In this document: piece after piece, positions 41,915-52,031 of the stretch | Layout: each line of letters begins with the position of its first letter | Numbering within the stretch: the first letter of the stretch is position 1 | Assembly (NCBI GenBank): GCA_017467105.1 | Contig: JAFTSU010000022.1 | Location: 1-52,229 of the forward strand | DNA from: Clostridia bacterium | GTDB lineage: Bacteria > Bacillota > Clostridia > Oscillospirales > CAG-272 | Length of the DNA stretch: 52,229 nucleotides | Direction of reading: 5' to 3' | Notes under the pieces: model-generated | Database searches by the model: none | Told to the model about the DNA's origin: nothing | The model's input: only the letters and a program-made list of their open reading frames with translations | Translations under genes and position numbers: made by a program

Positions 41915-43864
41915 ATGCTTACAATTAACAAGCTTATATCAAATCCGGTTGTAGATTACGCCGCGGAGGAGCTGAGAAAATATCTCAGAATGATGATGCC
42001 GGAGCGCGGCGACGTAAAAATCAATTACGATCCCGACGCTAGCTGTGGCTTTCGTCTCGGACTGATGCAGGACGCGGGGCTCGATATTTCCGACGCGCAG
42101 GACCCCGAGCTTGACGACCTGATTTATATTGATTGTGACACCGATGGCGGTATGATCGCGGGAGATAACCCCAGAAGCGTGCTTATAGCGGTATACGAGT
42201 ATCTGAGACAAAACGGTTGCGAATGGCCGATGCCGGGCGTTGACGGCGAGCTTATTCCAATGCAGGACATCGTGCCCGTCAAGCTCCGCCACAAGCCCTC
42301 TATGAGATACCGCGGAAGCTGCCAGGAAGGAGCGCCAGGTCAGCATACTCTGAACACCTTCTTCGAGTGGATGCCAAAGGTGGGATTCAACACTTTTATG
42401 ATACAGTTTAGAATTCCGAAGGAGTTCTACGACAGATACTATAACCGTCTCTACTACAAAACGCCAAGGCCGAAGGCGCCACTTTCACTCACACAGATGC
42501 AGCAATGGAGCGCGCTGACTGAATGCGAAATGCAGAAGCGCGGAATTATGATTCATTGGGGTGGTCACGGTTGGACAAACGACCCCTTTGGAGTGGATTC
42601 TCTCCTGGCTTGGAGAGTATTGGATAACAGTATCATTCCGGAGGATTACAGGGAATTCTTCGCCCTTCGTAACGGAGTGCGCGGATTTTACAACGGCAGA
42701 CCTGCCAACACGCAGTTCTGTATGTCGAACGCAAGAGCGAGAGAGCTGTTTGTAAATTACGTAGTGGAATACGCAAAAAAGCACACCGGTATAGACTATC
42801 TACACATCTGGCTGGGTGATGCCAACGGCAATCACTGCGAGTGCGAGCATTGCTACGAGCGCACCGTATCCGATTGGTATATGATACTTCTGAACGAGGT
42901 AGATGCGGAACTCAGCGCGGCGGGGCTGACGACGAAGATAGTGTTCATCGCCTACGAGGACACGACCTGGGCACCGGTCACGGAGAAAATCAATAATCCG
43001 GAGCGCTTCACGTTGATGATTGCGCCTATATCACGGGATTACGATAAGACTCTCGGCGACCCTGATCCCTCAATAGTCAAGGTGCCGTTTGTCAGAAACA
43101 AGATGAGAATGACTCAGTCGCTCGAGGAATACTTTATGTACTTCGACGATTGGAAGAAAATCTGGCACGGCTCAAACGTATGCTTCGAGTACCATTTCTG
43201 GAGAAACTACTTTCATGATCTATCCGGTCAGGTGCTGGCGAAGAGAATATACGAGGACACCCGCGCGTATAAAGAAAACGGCATAGCCGGTATCATTCAA
43301 TGCGGAGCGCAGCGCTCATTCTTCCCTAACGGATACCCGATGTATCTATCTGCAAGAGTGCAGTATGATATAAATCTTCCTCTTGACAAAATTCTGGAGA
43401 ATTATTACACCGCGGCATACGGTGAAGCTTGGGAGCAATTCAGAGACACCTTAAGGAAGCTCTCCGATGCGGTCCCCTACGCGTATATTTCCGCGCAACA
43501 CGCGGAAAAGAGAAAAAATACGTACTATGATCCCACTATGGTACCTCGCATAGAGAAGCTGAAGGATATAACTAAGGAGCTGAGAGCGCTGATAAAGGAC
43601 AACTACAACTCCGATTACCGTGTGAGAACGGTATCCGTCAGACTTCTGGAGGTTTACTGCGAATACGTAGACCGTTTCTCCGATATGCTGAAGCGGCTTG
43701 CTATGGGCGAGGAATGCGACGCGGAGCATGACAGAATAATCGAGCTGCTTGTAAAATGGGAGGACGAATATGAAACGTACTTTGACATTTGCATTGCGGA
43801 CAGCGCTCTGTCTACCATCAAACGCACCTCGGATAAAATCAAAAGTCTGAATATCTCAAATTAA
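41915..43864 (+). CDS. DUF4838/GH163-like protein, array copy 1 (divergent, second Glu missing)
   Basis: This 649-residue protein has an N-terminal alpha/beta domain (about 1-110, YAAEELRKYLRMMMP and MIAGDNPRSVLIAVYEYLRQNG) like those preceding many glycosidases. A TIM-barrel-like middle follows with CECEHC (C308, C310, C313), then a helical C-terminus. This is the DUF4838 pattern; part of that family is GH163 endo-beta-N-acetylglucosaminidase. E138 (CQEGA) is kept, but where the other copies have Glu (IIEDGSQRSFFPTG) this one has Q462 (IIQCGAQRSFFPNG). It may be inactive or altered. No signal peptide. CGGAGG precedes ATG. Confidence 0.75.
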   Translation: MLTINKLISNPVVDYAAEELRKYLRMMMPERGDVKINYDPDASCGFRLGLMQDAGLDISDAQDPELDDLIYIDCDTDGGMIAGDNPRSVLIAVYEYLRQNGCEWPMPGVDGELIPMQDIVPVKLRHKPSMRYRGSCQEGAPGQHTLNTFFEWMPKVGFNTFMIQFRIPKEFYDRYYNRLYYKTPRPKAPLSLTQMQQWSALTECEMQKRGIMIHWGGHGWTNDPFGVDSLLAWRVLDNSIIPEDYREFFALRNGVRGFYNGRPANTQFCMSNARARELFVNYVVEYAKKHTGIDYLHIWLGDANGNHCECEHCYERTVSDWYMILLNEVDAELSAAGLTTKIVFIAYEDTTWAPVTEKINNPERFTLMIAPISRDYDKTLGDPDPSIVKVPFVRNKMRMTQSLEEYFMYFDDWKKIWHGSNVCFEYHFWRNYFHDLSGQVLAKRIYEDTRAYKENGIAGIIQCGAQRSFFPNGYPMYLSARVQYDINLPLDKILENYYTAAYGEAWEQFRDTLRKLSDAVPYAYISAQHAEKRKNTYYDPTMVPRIEKLKDITKELRALIKDNYNSDYRVRTVSVRLLEVYCEYVDRFSDMLKRLAMGEECDAEHDRIIELLVKWEDEYETYFDICIADSALSTIKRTSDKIKSLNISN

Positions 43865-43926
43865 CGGTACAATGTCAAAAGCAAACGCCCGAACCCCATC
43901 AATTAACCACAAGAAAGGCAAACAAA

Positions 43927-45891
43927 ATGATGAAAATCAACAAACTCATATCGGTAAGCGCTGTAGACTACGCGGCAGAGGAATTAAAGAAATATCTCAG
44001 AATGATGATGCCCGAGGGCGGAGATATTTCTATAGCATACGACCCAAGTGCAACCGACGGCTTCCGTCTCGGTCTTATGCAGGATTTCGGTCTTGACGTA
44101 TCTGACGCAGAAGATACCGAGCTTGACGATATTCTGTACATAGATTGCGACACGGATGGGGGCATAATTGCCGGAGACAACCCGAGATCAGTGCTGATCT
44201 CCGTTTACGAGTACCTTCGTCAGAACGGCTGCCGCTGGCTATTCCCCGGCGTTGACGGCGAGTATATACCTATGCAGGATATCGCGCCGGTTAGGTACCG
44301 CCACAAGCCGACTATGCGCTACCGTGGATGGTGTAACGAGGGCGCTGAATATCAGCAATGTATGCTGGACGCGATAGACTTTGTTCCCAAGGTCGGTATG
44401 AACACCTTTATGATCGAGTTCAGAATTCCCACATCCTACTATCTGCGCCACTACAACCACACTCACAACACGGAAAATCGAAAGCCGGAGCCGGTAAGCT
44501 TCAACACCATACTCCAGTGGAAAAGGCAGTGCGAGGTCGAGGTGGCAAAGCGCGGTCTGCAGCTTCACGATATTGGTCACGGCTGGAATGCGGATGCCTT
44601 TGGTATAGACTCCTCGTTACGCGCAAACGATGGCAAAAACGACGCGGCTCTGACCGACGAGCAGCGCAAATATCTCCCTCTCATAAACGGCAAGCGAGGA
44701 CTTCGCGGAGACACCCCGAACTACACTCAGTTCTGCATGGGTGACGACGAAGCAAGAGCAAAGGTCGTGAAATACGTTTGCGATTATGCGGAAAAACACA
44801 AGGGCTCCGACTATCTGCACGTTTGGCTCGGCGATGCGGTAAACTCCCACTGCGAGTGTGAAAAGTGCGTAAAGCGCACTCCCACAGACTTCTACATTAT
44901 GATGCTGAACGCCATAGACGAGGAGCTGACACGCAGAAGTCTTAACACACGTATAGTGTTTATTTTCTACACGGATACGGTCTACCCGCCCGAAACGGAA
45001 AGAATTATCAACCAGGAAAGATTCACCATGCTCTTCGCTCCGATAGGCAGAAAATATACCGAAACGGAGCCTGAGGTAACGGAAGAATATACGATACCCC
45101 CCTACGTCAGAAACGAATTTGAAATGCCGAACAACCTCCCGCACACATTCACCTATTACAATAAGTGGAGAGAATGGTGGCGCGGCTCAGCTGTAGCATA
45201 CGAGTATCACTTCTGGCGTCACCAGTACTACGACGTTGGCGGCTTGGAGATCGCAAAGCGCGTGAATGAGGACGTACGAGCTTATATGGCGCGCGACATC
45301 AACGGAATAATTGAGGACGGCTCGCAGCGCTCCTTCTTCCCCACGGGTTACCCCTTCTATTGCTACGCGAGATCTATGTACGATATGTCGCTTACCGCAG
45401 AGGAGATAGCGGAGGATTACTTCTCTCACGCATTCGGTGAGAGATGGCGCGAGTTCTACGATTACTTAAAGCGTCTCGGAGATGCCTTCGACTTCGGATA
45501 TATGGAAGGTGAGAAGAGCGCTAACAATGCCGTTGGAGCAAGATACAATCCCGCTCATGCGGAGAGAATTGCCAAGGTGAGAGAAATAACCAAAGAAGGC
45601 AGAGCTCTCATAAAGGAGTGCTACAACTCCGATTACAGAGTACAGACAAGAGCTGTCAGAATACTTGAGATGCACGCAGACTATGCGGATTTGCTGTCCG
45701 ATGCGGTCAGAGAAAAGGCTCTCGGAAACGACGAGCGCGCAAACGAGCTTTATAACAGATTCAGAATTGAGATAGGAAAGAGAGAGGCGGAATTTGAGAC
45801 CTGCTACGATCATCCCCTTATATTCTATTCCTTCAGTCCCTTCTTTGCATCAAAGAGTAATACCGAGGCTATTATTACGCTTGGAAACTAA
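43927..45891 (+). CDS. DUF4838/GH163-like protein, array copy 2
   Basis: This 654-residue copy keeps both candidate acids: E138 (CNEGAEYQ) and E463 (IIEDGSQRSFFPTG), with C309-E-C-E-K-C314 between them. Conserved aromatic blocks include YEYHFWRHQYYDVGG. The protein is cytosolic by absence of a leader. ATG 43927 or 43930 could be used; AAAGG lies nine to twelve bases upstream. It is 62 bases after copy 1 in the same direction. Two stretches (44122-44196 and 44221-44288) are identical in DNA to copy 4, and 44023-44084 is identical to copy 5. Confidence 0.78.
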   Translation: MMKINKLISVSAVDYAAEELKKYLRMMMPEGGDISIAYDPSATDGFRLGLMQDFGLDVSDAEDTELDDILYIDCDTDGGIIAGDNPRSVLISVYEYLRQNGCRWLFPGVDGEYIPMQDIAPVRYRHKPTMRYRGWCNEGAEYQQCMLDAIDFVPKVGMNTFMIEFRIPTSYYLRHYNHTHNTENRKPEPVSFNTILQWKRQCEVEVAKRGLQLHDIGHGWNADAFGIDSSLRANDGKNDAALTDEQRKYLPLINGKRGLRGDTPNYTQFCMGDDEARAKVVKYVCDYAEKHKGSDYLHVWLGDAVNSHCECEKCVKRTPTDFYIMMLNAIDEELTRRSLNTRIVFIFYTDTVYPPETERIINQERFTMLFAPIGRKYTETEPEVTEEYTIPPYVRNEFEMPNNLPHTFTYYNKWREWWRGSAVAYEYHFWRHQYYDVGGLEIAKRVNEDVRAYMARDINGIIEDGSQRSFFPTGYPFYCYARSMYDMSLTAEEIAEDYFSHAFGERWREFYDYLKRLGDAFDFGYMEGEKSANNAVGARYNPAHAERIAKVREITKEGRALIKECYNSDYRVQTRAVRILEMHADYADLLSDAVREKALGNDERANELYNRFRIEIGKREAEFETCYDHPLIFYSFSPFFASKSNTEAIITLGN

Positions 45892-45944
45892 ATTCAAAGC
45901 AAAACAGTACAAACGAATTCAGCTATATTTTGGAGCATGCTAAA

Positions 45945-47906
45945 ATGATAATTAACAAGATAACATCAAGCAGCGTGATCGACTACGCCGCCGAGGAGCT
46001 TAAAAAGTATTTGCGTATGATGATGCCCGAGGGTGGGGATATATCCATCTCCTACGACACGAAGGCAAAGGACGGCTTCCGTCTCGGTCTTATGCAGGAT
46101 TTCGGTCTTGACGTGTCGGACGCAGAAAATACCGAACTTGACGACATTTTATATATAGACTGCGACGAGAAGGGCGGTATCATCGCCGGTGATAACCCCC
46201 GCTCCGTGCTCCTCACGGTATACGAATATTTAAGACAGAACGGCTGCAGATGGCTGATGCCGGGTGTGGACGGAGAGTTTATTCCGATGCAGAATATCAA
46301 GCCGGTAAAATACCGTCATAAGCCCTCTATGCGCTATCGCGGATTCTGTAACGAGGGCGCGGAATTCCAGCAGTGTATGCTGGACGCAATAGAGTTTATT
46401 CCAAAGCTTGGAATGAACGTTTTTATGCTGGAGTTTAAGGTGCCGAGAGTTTACTACGACTGGTATTACAACCATGCGCAGAACACAGAAAACTATCCGA
46501 AAGAATCGGTAAGTGTCCGTCAGATATTACAGTGGAAAAGGCAGTGCGAGGCAGAAATTGCAAAGCGCGGTTTACAATTTCACGATATTGGACACGGATT
46601 TACTATGGATGCCTTTGGCATCGACTCGTCCTGGAGAGCATATGACGGCATAGATTATAACGAGCGCCTTACCGATGAGCAAAGGGATGCCGTAGCTATG
46701 ATTAACGGCGAAAGAAAGCTGTATAACAACACTCCAAACTGGACCAATTTCTGTATGTCTAAGGAGTGGGCACAGGATAAATTTACAGAATACGTTGCGG
46801 ACTATGCGGAAAACCACAAGGGCTCCGACTATCTGCACGTGTGGCTTGCAGACGGCACAAACAATCACTGCGAGTGTGAGGAATGTCAGAGGAAGACTCC
46901 GTCCGACTGGTACATGCTGCTTATGAACAAGGTGGATCGGGAGCTGACTCGCAGAAATCTCAAAACCCGAATCGTGTTTATCGCGTACGTTGATACGTCC
47001 TGGGCTCCGAAAGAATTGATGATAGAAAATCAGGACAGGTTCACTCTTATGCTGGCTCCGATTACCCGGAGCTACACCGAAACGTTGCCTGCTTGGGGAG
47101 TTAAGGCCGTTACAAAGCCTTACGTAAGAAACAAAAACAAGATGCCAAAGGATCTTGAGGAATATCTCGCTTACTTCGCGGATTGGAAAAAATCCGGCTG
47201 GAAGGGCGCTAATATTTGCTATGAGTATCACTTCTGGCGTCATCAGTACTACGATATTTCCGGTATTGAGATTTCGAAGCTGATAGTAGACGATGTGCGT
47301 ACCTATCTCGAATACGGCATCAACGGAATTATCGAGGACGGCTCGCAGCGCTCATTCTTCCCCACCGGTCTTGCTTTCTACACCTACGCGAGAAGTATGT
47401 ACGATGCAACCCTTACGGCAGACGAGATCGCGGAGGATTATTTCGCTACCGCGTTCGGCGAGGATTGGAAGCTCTTCTACGATTATCTGAAAGAGCTGGA
47501 GAGCAGAATGAAATATCGCTTCTGCCAAGGCACGATGTCTGCTAACCGCGAGGTTTCGGCGTTCTATAATCCCGAAGAAGCGAAAATACTCGCTACAGTA
47601 CCGGAGGTGGTAAGCCGTGGCAGAGAGCTTATCAAATCACACTACAACTCCGATTATCGCGTCAGAACCGTATCCGCAAGGCTTCTGGAACATCACGCGG
47701 ACTTCGCGGAAATCCACGCGGCAGCGCTCAGAGAAAAGGCTCTCGGCAACGACGAGGGCGCAAAGGAGCTCGGCCTGAAGCTGCGAATAGAGTTTGGAAA
47801 GCGAGAGCCTCTGATCCGGACTTACTTCGATCAATACGAGTGCTTTATGTACTTGAATCATACCATATATAATTCCAAGACCAATACTGCGGCTATAACC
47901 GTATGA
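45945..47906 (+). CDS. DUF4838/GH163-like protein, array copy 3
   Basis: This 653-residue copy has E137 (CNEGAEFQ) and E464 (IIEDGSQ) and the CECEEC cluster. It is closest by eye to copy 4: both have DWKKSGWKGAN or DWKKAGWKGAN and the NTPNWTNFCMS segment. ATG 45945 has GGAG nine bases upstream; a TTG at 45930 is in frame but lacks a ribosome site. The gap from copy 2 is 53 bases and to copy 4 only 21, indicating one operon. No secretion signal. Confidence 0.78.
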   Translation: MIINKITSSSVIDYAAEELKKYLRMMMPEGGDISISYDTKAKDGFRLGLMQDFGLDVSDAENTELDDILYIDCDEKGGIIAGDNPRSVLLTVYEYLRQNGCRWLMPGVDGEFIPMQNIKPVKYRHKPSMRYRGFCNEGAEFQQCMLDAIEFIPKLGMNVFMLEFKVPRVYYDWYYNHAQNTENYPKESVSVRQILQWKRQCEAEIAKRGLQFHDIGHGFTMDAFGIDSSWRAYDGIDYNERLTDEQRDAVAMINGERKLYNNTPNWTNFCMSKEWAQDKFTEYVADYAENHKGSDYLHVWLADGTNNHCECEECQRKTPSDWYMLLMNKVDRELTRRNLKTRIVFIAYVDTSWAPKELMIENQDRFTLMLAPITRSYTETLPAWGVKAVTKPYVRNKNKMPKDLEEYLAYFADWKKSGWKGANICYEYHFWRHQYYDISGIEISKLIVDDVRTYLEYGINGIIEDGSQRSFFPTGLAFYTYARSMYDATLTADEIAEDYFATAFGEDWKLFYDYLKELESRMKYRFCQGTMSANREVSAFYNPEEAKILATVPEVVSRGRELIKSHYNSDYRVRTVSARLLEHHADFAEIHAAALREKALGNDEGAKELGLKLRIEFGKREPLIRTYFDQYECFMYLNHTIYNSKTNTAAITV

Positions 47907-47927
47907 CCGGTGTCAAAAGGAGAAGCA

Positions 47928-49907
47928 ATGCTGAAGATTAACAAAATAACCCCCTGCAGTCCCATAGATTACGCCGCGGAGGAACTGAAGAAATATCTGC
48001 GTATGATGATGCCCGAAGCTGGAGATGTAAAGATCGCCTACGCGCCTGATGCTACGGACGGCTTCCGCCTCGGACTTATGCAGGATTTCGGTCTTGACGT
48101 GTCGGACGCAGAAGATACCGAACTTGACGATATTCTGTACATAGATTGCGACACGGATGGGGGCATAATTGCCGGAGACAACCCGAGATCAGTGCTGCTC
48201 TCCGTTTACGAGTATCTCCGCCAGAACGGCTGCCGCTGGCTATTCCCCGGCGTTGACGGCGAGTATATACCTATGCAGGATATCGCGCCTGTTAAGTACC
48301 GCCACGCACCCACCTCTCGCTATCGCGGCTTCTGCAATGAGGGCGCGGAGTACCAGCAATGTATGCTGGATGCAATTGATTTCATACCCAAGGTCGGAAT
48401 GAACGTCTTTATGCTGGAGTTCAGAGTACCTAAGGGCTACTACGGCTCCTATTACACTCACAGAGCTAACGTGGAAACCCGAAATCCCGAGCCCGTCAGC
48501 AACCGTCAGATACTTCAATGGAAAAGGCAGTGCGAGGCTGAGATCGCAAAGCGCGGACTACAGTTCCACGATATCGGACACGGCTGGACCATGGACCCGT
48601 TTGGCATTGACTCCTCTTGGAGAGGATCTGATCCCATCGACCACAACACCGAGCTTACCGAGGAGCAGAAATCCTATATAGCGCTTCTCAACGGCGAGAG
48701 AAAGCTTATGCGCAACACTCCAAACTGGACCAACTTCTGTATGTCCCGCCCCGACGCGCAGGAGAAGTTCGTCAAGTACGTAGCAGACTATGCGGAAAAG
48801 CACTCAAACGCGGATTACTTCCACGTATGGCTCGGTGATCTTCACAACAACCATTGCGAATGCGAGGGCTGTCAGAAAAAATCCCCATCAGACTGGTATA
48901 TGCTTCTGATGAATATGCTGGACGAGGAGCTGACGGCAAGAGCTCTTGACACCCGTATCGTATTTATCGTTTACGTCGATACCTCCTGGGCTCCGAGCGA
49001 GGAGATGATCAAAAACCAGAAGAGATTCTCTATGCTCTTCGCTCCTATAACCCGAGACTACACTATGACCTTACCCGAATGGGGAGTAAAGGCGCAGACC
49101 GTGCCATACGTCAGAAACAAGCTGAGGCTTCCAAAGGATCTTGAGGAATATCTTGCGTACTTTGCCGATTGGAAGAAGGCTGGATGGAAGGGAGCAAACC
49201 TCTCCTACGAATATCACTTCTGGCGGCATCAGCATCTGGATATGACGGGAATAGAGATATCTAAGGTTATTAACAACGACGTACGCACCTATAATGAGTA
49301 CGGAATTAACGGCATTATCGAGGACGGATCACAGCGTTCCTTCTTCCCCACGGGTCTCCCCTTCTACACATACGCAAGATCTCTGTACGATGACAGTCTG
49401 AGCGCGAAAGAGATCTCAGAGGAATACCTCTCTTGCGCATTCGGCGAGGATTGGAAGGATTTCTACGAGTATCTTCTCGAGCTTGAGTCGAAAATAAAGT
49501 ATCGCTACCTTCAGGGCAAGCTGTCGGAGAATAGGAATGCCTCTCCCTTCTACTCACCAAAAACGGCAGATCTGATCTCAACCGTCGGCGAGACTCTGGA
49601 AAAGGGACGGCGGCTGATAGACAGCCACTACAACTCCAACTACCGTGTGAGAACGGTATCTGTAAGACTGCTGGAGCATCACCTGGATTACACTCGTATG
49701 CTGGCGGATGCGCTCTATGAGAAGGCTCTCGGCAATGACGATGCAGCAGACGAAAAATTCGAGAGCATGCGCGTGGAGTTTGGAAAAAGGGAGTGCGATA
49801 TACAGGCGTACTTTGACCATTGTCAATGCTTCACGTATTTGAAAAACGATATATTCGATAAAAAAACAATTAAACAAGAAATATCTATTGTCAGCGAGAT
49901 TATTTGA
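47928..49907 (+). CDS. DUF4838/GH163-like protein, array copy 4
   Basis: At 659 residues this is the longest copy, with a slightly longer C-terminus (KNDIFDKKTIKQEISIVSEII). Candidate acids are E138 and E465, and the cysteine cluster is CECEGC. AAAGGAG lies just before ATG 47928; an in-frame GTG at 47910 is less likely. Next to its neighbours it is spaced by 21 and 13 bases. Parts of its first third are identical in DNA to copy 2 while the middle follows copy 3, suggesting recombination between copies. Confidence 0.78.
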   Translation: MLKINKITPCSPIDYAAEELKKYLRMMMPEAGDVKIAYAPDATDGFRLGLMQDFGLDVSDAEDTELDDILYIDCDTDGGIIAGDNPRSVLLSVYEYLRQNGCRWLFPGVDGEYIPMQDIAPVKYRHAPTSRYRGFCNEGAEYQQCMLDAIDFIPKVGMNVFMLEFRVPKGYYGSYYTHRANVETRNPEPVSNRQILQWKRQCEAEIAKRGLQFHDIGHGWTMDPFGIDSSWRGSDPIDHNTELTEEQKSYIALLNGERKLMRNTPNWTNFCMSRPDAQEKFVKYVADYAEKHSNADYFHVWLGDLHNNHCECEGCQKKSPSDWYMLLMNMLDEELTARALDTRIVFIVYVDTSWAPSEEMIKNQKRFSMLFAPITRDYTMTLPEWGVKAQTVPYVRNKLRLPKDLEEYLAYFADWKKAGWKGANLSYEYHFWRHQHLDMTGIEISKVINNDVRTYNEYGINGIIEDGSQRSFFPTGLPFYTYARSLYDDSLSAKEISEEYLSCAFGEDWKDFYEYLLELESKIKYRYLQGKLSENRNASPFYSPKTADLISTVGETLEKGRRLIDSHYNSNYRVRTVSVRLLEHHLDYTRMLADALYEKALGNDDAADEKFESMRVEFGKRECDIQAYFDHCQCFTYLKNDIFDKKTIKQEISIVSEII

Positions 49908-49920
49908 GAGGAGAACAACA

Positions 49921-51882
49921 ATGATTAAAATCAACAAGATCACGTCAAACACCACGGTGGATTTCGCAGCTGAGGAGCTCAAGAAATACCTAAGAATGAT
50001 GATGCCCGAGGGTGGGGATATTTCTATAGCATACGACCCAAGTGCAACCGACGGCTTCCGTCTCGGTCTTATGCAGGACTTTGGACTTGACGTGTCGGAT
50101 GCAGAGGAGCCCGAGCTTGACGATATTCTCTACATAGATTGCGACACCGAGGGCGGTATAATCGCAGGCTCAAACTACCGTTCGGTGCTGCTCACCGTAT
50201 ACGAGTATCTCCGTCAGAATGGTTGCCGCTGGCTTATGCCCGGTGTTGACGGCGAGTTTATTCCCATGCAGGATATTGTAGCCGTAAAGTATCGCTTCAA
50301 GCCCTCCTGCCGTTACAGAGGACAGTGCAACGAGGGCGCGGAGTTCCAGGCTGATATGCTGGAGACCATCGACTTCACACCCAAGATCGGTATGAACGTC
50401 TATATGCTTGAGTTCCGCGTTCCCACCCCTTATTACAAGAGCTACTACAATCACATATACAACACCGAAAACCGCAATCCCGAGCCTCTCTCCGACAGGC
50501 AGGTTCTCCAGTGGAAGAGACAGTGTGAGGCTGAAATTGCAAAGCGCGGTTTACAATTCCACGATATTGGACACGGATTTACAATTGATCCCTTCGGCAT
50601 CGATTCTGCAAACGCTTGGTCAAAGGTCGACGAATCTGTAGTGCCCGAGGAGTCGCGCGATTTCCTTGCAATGCTAAACGGTGAGAGAAAGCTTTACCGC
50701 GGTCAGCCCATCAACACGAATTTCTGTATGTCAAACCCCAAGGCGCGTAAAAAGGTTGCTGATTACGTTGCAAGCTACGCTGAAGGTCACTCCAACATAG
50801 ACTACCTGCACGTTTGGCTTGCCGATGCGTATAACAACCACTGCGAGTGTGACGAGTGCAGAAAGAAGACTCCCTCCGACTGGTATATGGTTCTGATGAA
50901 CGATATTGACGATGCTCTTTCGGCAAAGGGTCTTAACACCCGTATCGTTTTCATCGTTTACGTTGATACCACATGGCCTCCCGTTACCGAGAGGATCAAG
51001 AACCCTGAAAGATTCGCTATTCTTTTAGCTCCCATCTCCCGTAGCTATCTTATGACTCTGCCCGAGGGCGGAGTTACCTCAAAGCCCAAGCCCTTCGTGC
51101 TTAACAAGCTAACTCTTCCGGGATCTCTTGAGGAGTATCTTGCGTACTTTGCAGAGTGGAAAAAGTTCTGGCGCGGCGCGGCGTTCTCCTACGAGTATCA
51201 CTTCTGGTGGCATCAGTGCTGCGATCTTGGCGGCATCGAGCTTTCGCGCAGAATAAACGAGGACGTAAGAGTATATAAGGAGCATGCCGTGAACGGCGTT
51301 GTTGAGGATGGCTCTCAGCGCTCATTCTTCCCCACAGGTCTTGCGTTCTATACCTATGGAAGAAGCCTCTTTGATACCTCCCTTACCGCCGAGGAAATCG
51401 CGGAGGATTACTTCTCGCACGCATTTGGCAAGGATTGGAAAAGGTTCTACGATTATCTTGAAAAGGTAGGTAAAATATTTAACGTAAGCTATCTCGAGGG
51501 CGCGAACAGCTCAAACGTAAACGTATCTGTCTTCTACAACCCGGAGTACGCAAAGAGCCTTGACGCTTTGGACGGCGTTCTCGCGGAGGGTCGCGCTCTT
51601 ATAGAGAGCCACTACAACTCCGATTACAGAGTAAGAACGGTATCCGTCAGACTCCTTGAGTATCATCAGGAGCTGTGTATGAAGCTGGCAGAGGTTCTTA
51701 AGCTTAAGGCTGTTGGTGACGACAAGGGAGCGTCCGAGAAGTTTGCCGAGCTTCGTATATCATTCGGCAAGCACGAGTGCGAGATAGAAACCTTCTACGA
51801 TCACTCCCTCTACTTCAGCCGCTACAACAGAATGATCAACGTGTTCGAATCGAAGCTCGAAAACGCAATAACCGAGATATAA
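49921..51882 (+). CDS. DUF4838/GH163-like protein, array copy 5
   Basis: This 653-residue copy has E138 and E462 (VVEDGSQ), with CECDEC. Between about 213 and 265 it resembles copy 1 rather than 2-4 (PE-R-F-A-NG-R---G-P-NT-FCMSN pattern). Other stretches match copy 2 (50017-50078, identical DNA) or copy 3. GGAG precedes ATG 49921, 13 bases after the stop of copy 4. A strong hairpin without a T-tract follows, then copy 6. Confidence 0.78.
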   Translation: MIKINKITSNTTVDFAAEELKKYLRMMMPEGGDISIAYDPSATDGFRLGLMQDFGLDVSDAEEPELDDILYIDCDTEGGIIAGSNYRSVLLTVYEYLRQNGCRWLMPGVDGEFIPMQDIVAVKYRFKPSCRYRGQCNEGAEFQADMLETIDFTPKIGMNVYMLEFRVPTPYYKSYYNHIYNTENRNPEPLSDRQVLQWKRQCEAEIAKRGLQFHDIGHGFTIDPFGIDSANAWSKVDESVVPEESRDFLAMLNGERKLYRGQPINTNFCMSNPKARKKVADYVASYAEGHSNIDYLHVWLADAYNNHCECDECRKKTPSDWYMVLMNDIDDALSAKGLNTRIVFIVYVDTTWPPVTERIKNPERFAILLAPISRSYLMTLPEGGVTSKPKPFVLNKLTLPGSLEEYLAYFAEWKKFWRGAAFSYEYHFWWHQCCDLGGIELSRRINEDVRVYKEHAVNGVVEDGSQRSFFPTGLAFYTYGRSLFDTSLTAEEIAEDYFSHAFGKDWKRFYDYLEKVGKIFNVSYLEGANSSNVNVSVFYNPEYAKSLDALDGVLAEGRALIESHYNSDYRVRTVSVRLLEYHQELCMKLAEVLKLKAVGDDKGASEKFAELRISFGKHECEIETFYDHSLYFSRYNRMINVFESKLENAITEI

Positions 51883-51889
51883 ACCTATT

Positions 51890-51911
51890 CCGAGGCGGAA
51901 ATCCGCCTCGG
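51890..51911 (+). terminator. Strong hairpin between array copies 5 and 6
   Basis: CCGAGGCGGA (51890-51899) pairs with TCCGCCTCGG (51902-51911) around a two-base gap; the innermost pairs must open to form a loop. No U-tract follows, so it is better seen as an mRNA-stabilising or attenuating structure than a full terminator. Confidence 0.5.
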
Positions 51912-52031
51912 ACACGATAAAACAGATGACCTCAGTGCGCTGTTTGCTGCGTAATCGATGATAACATTATATTAGCTTCAAACGTCTCAAGGACCTTTAA
52001 CCAAGATGCGAAATAGAAAGGATACTCGAAT

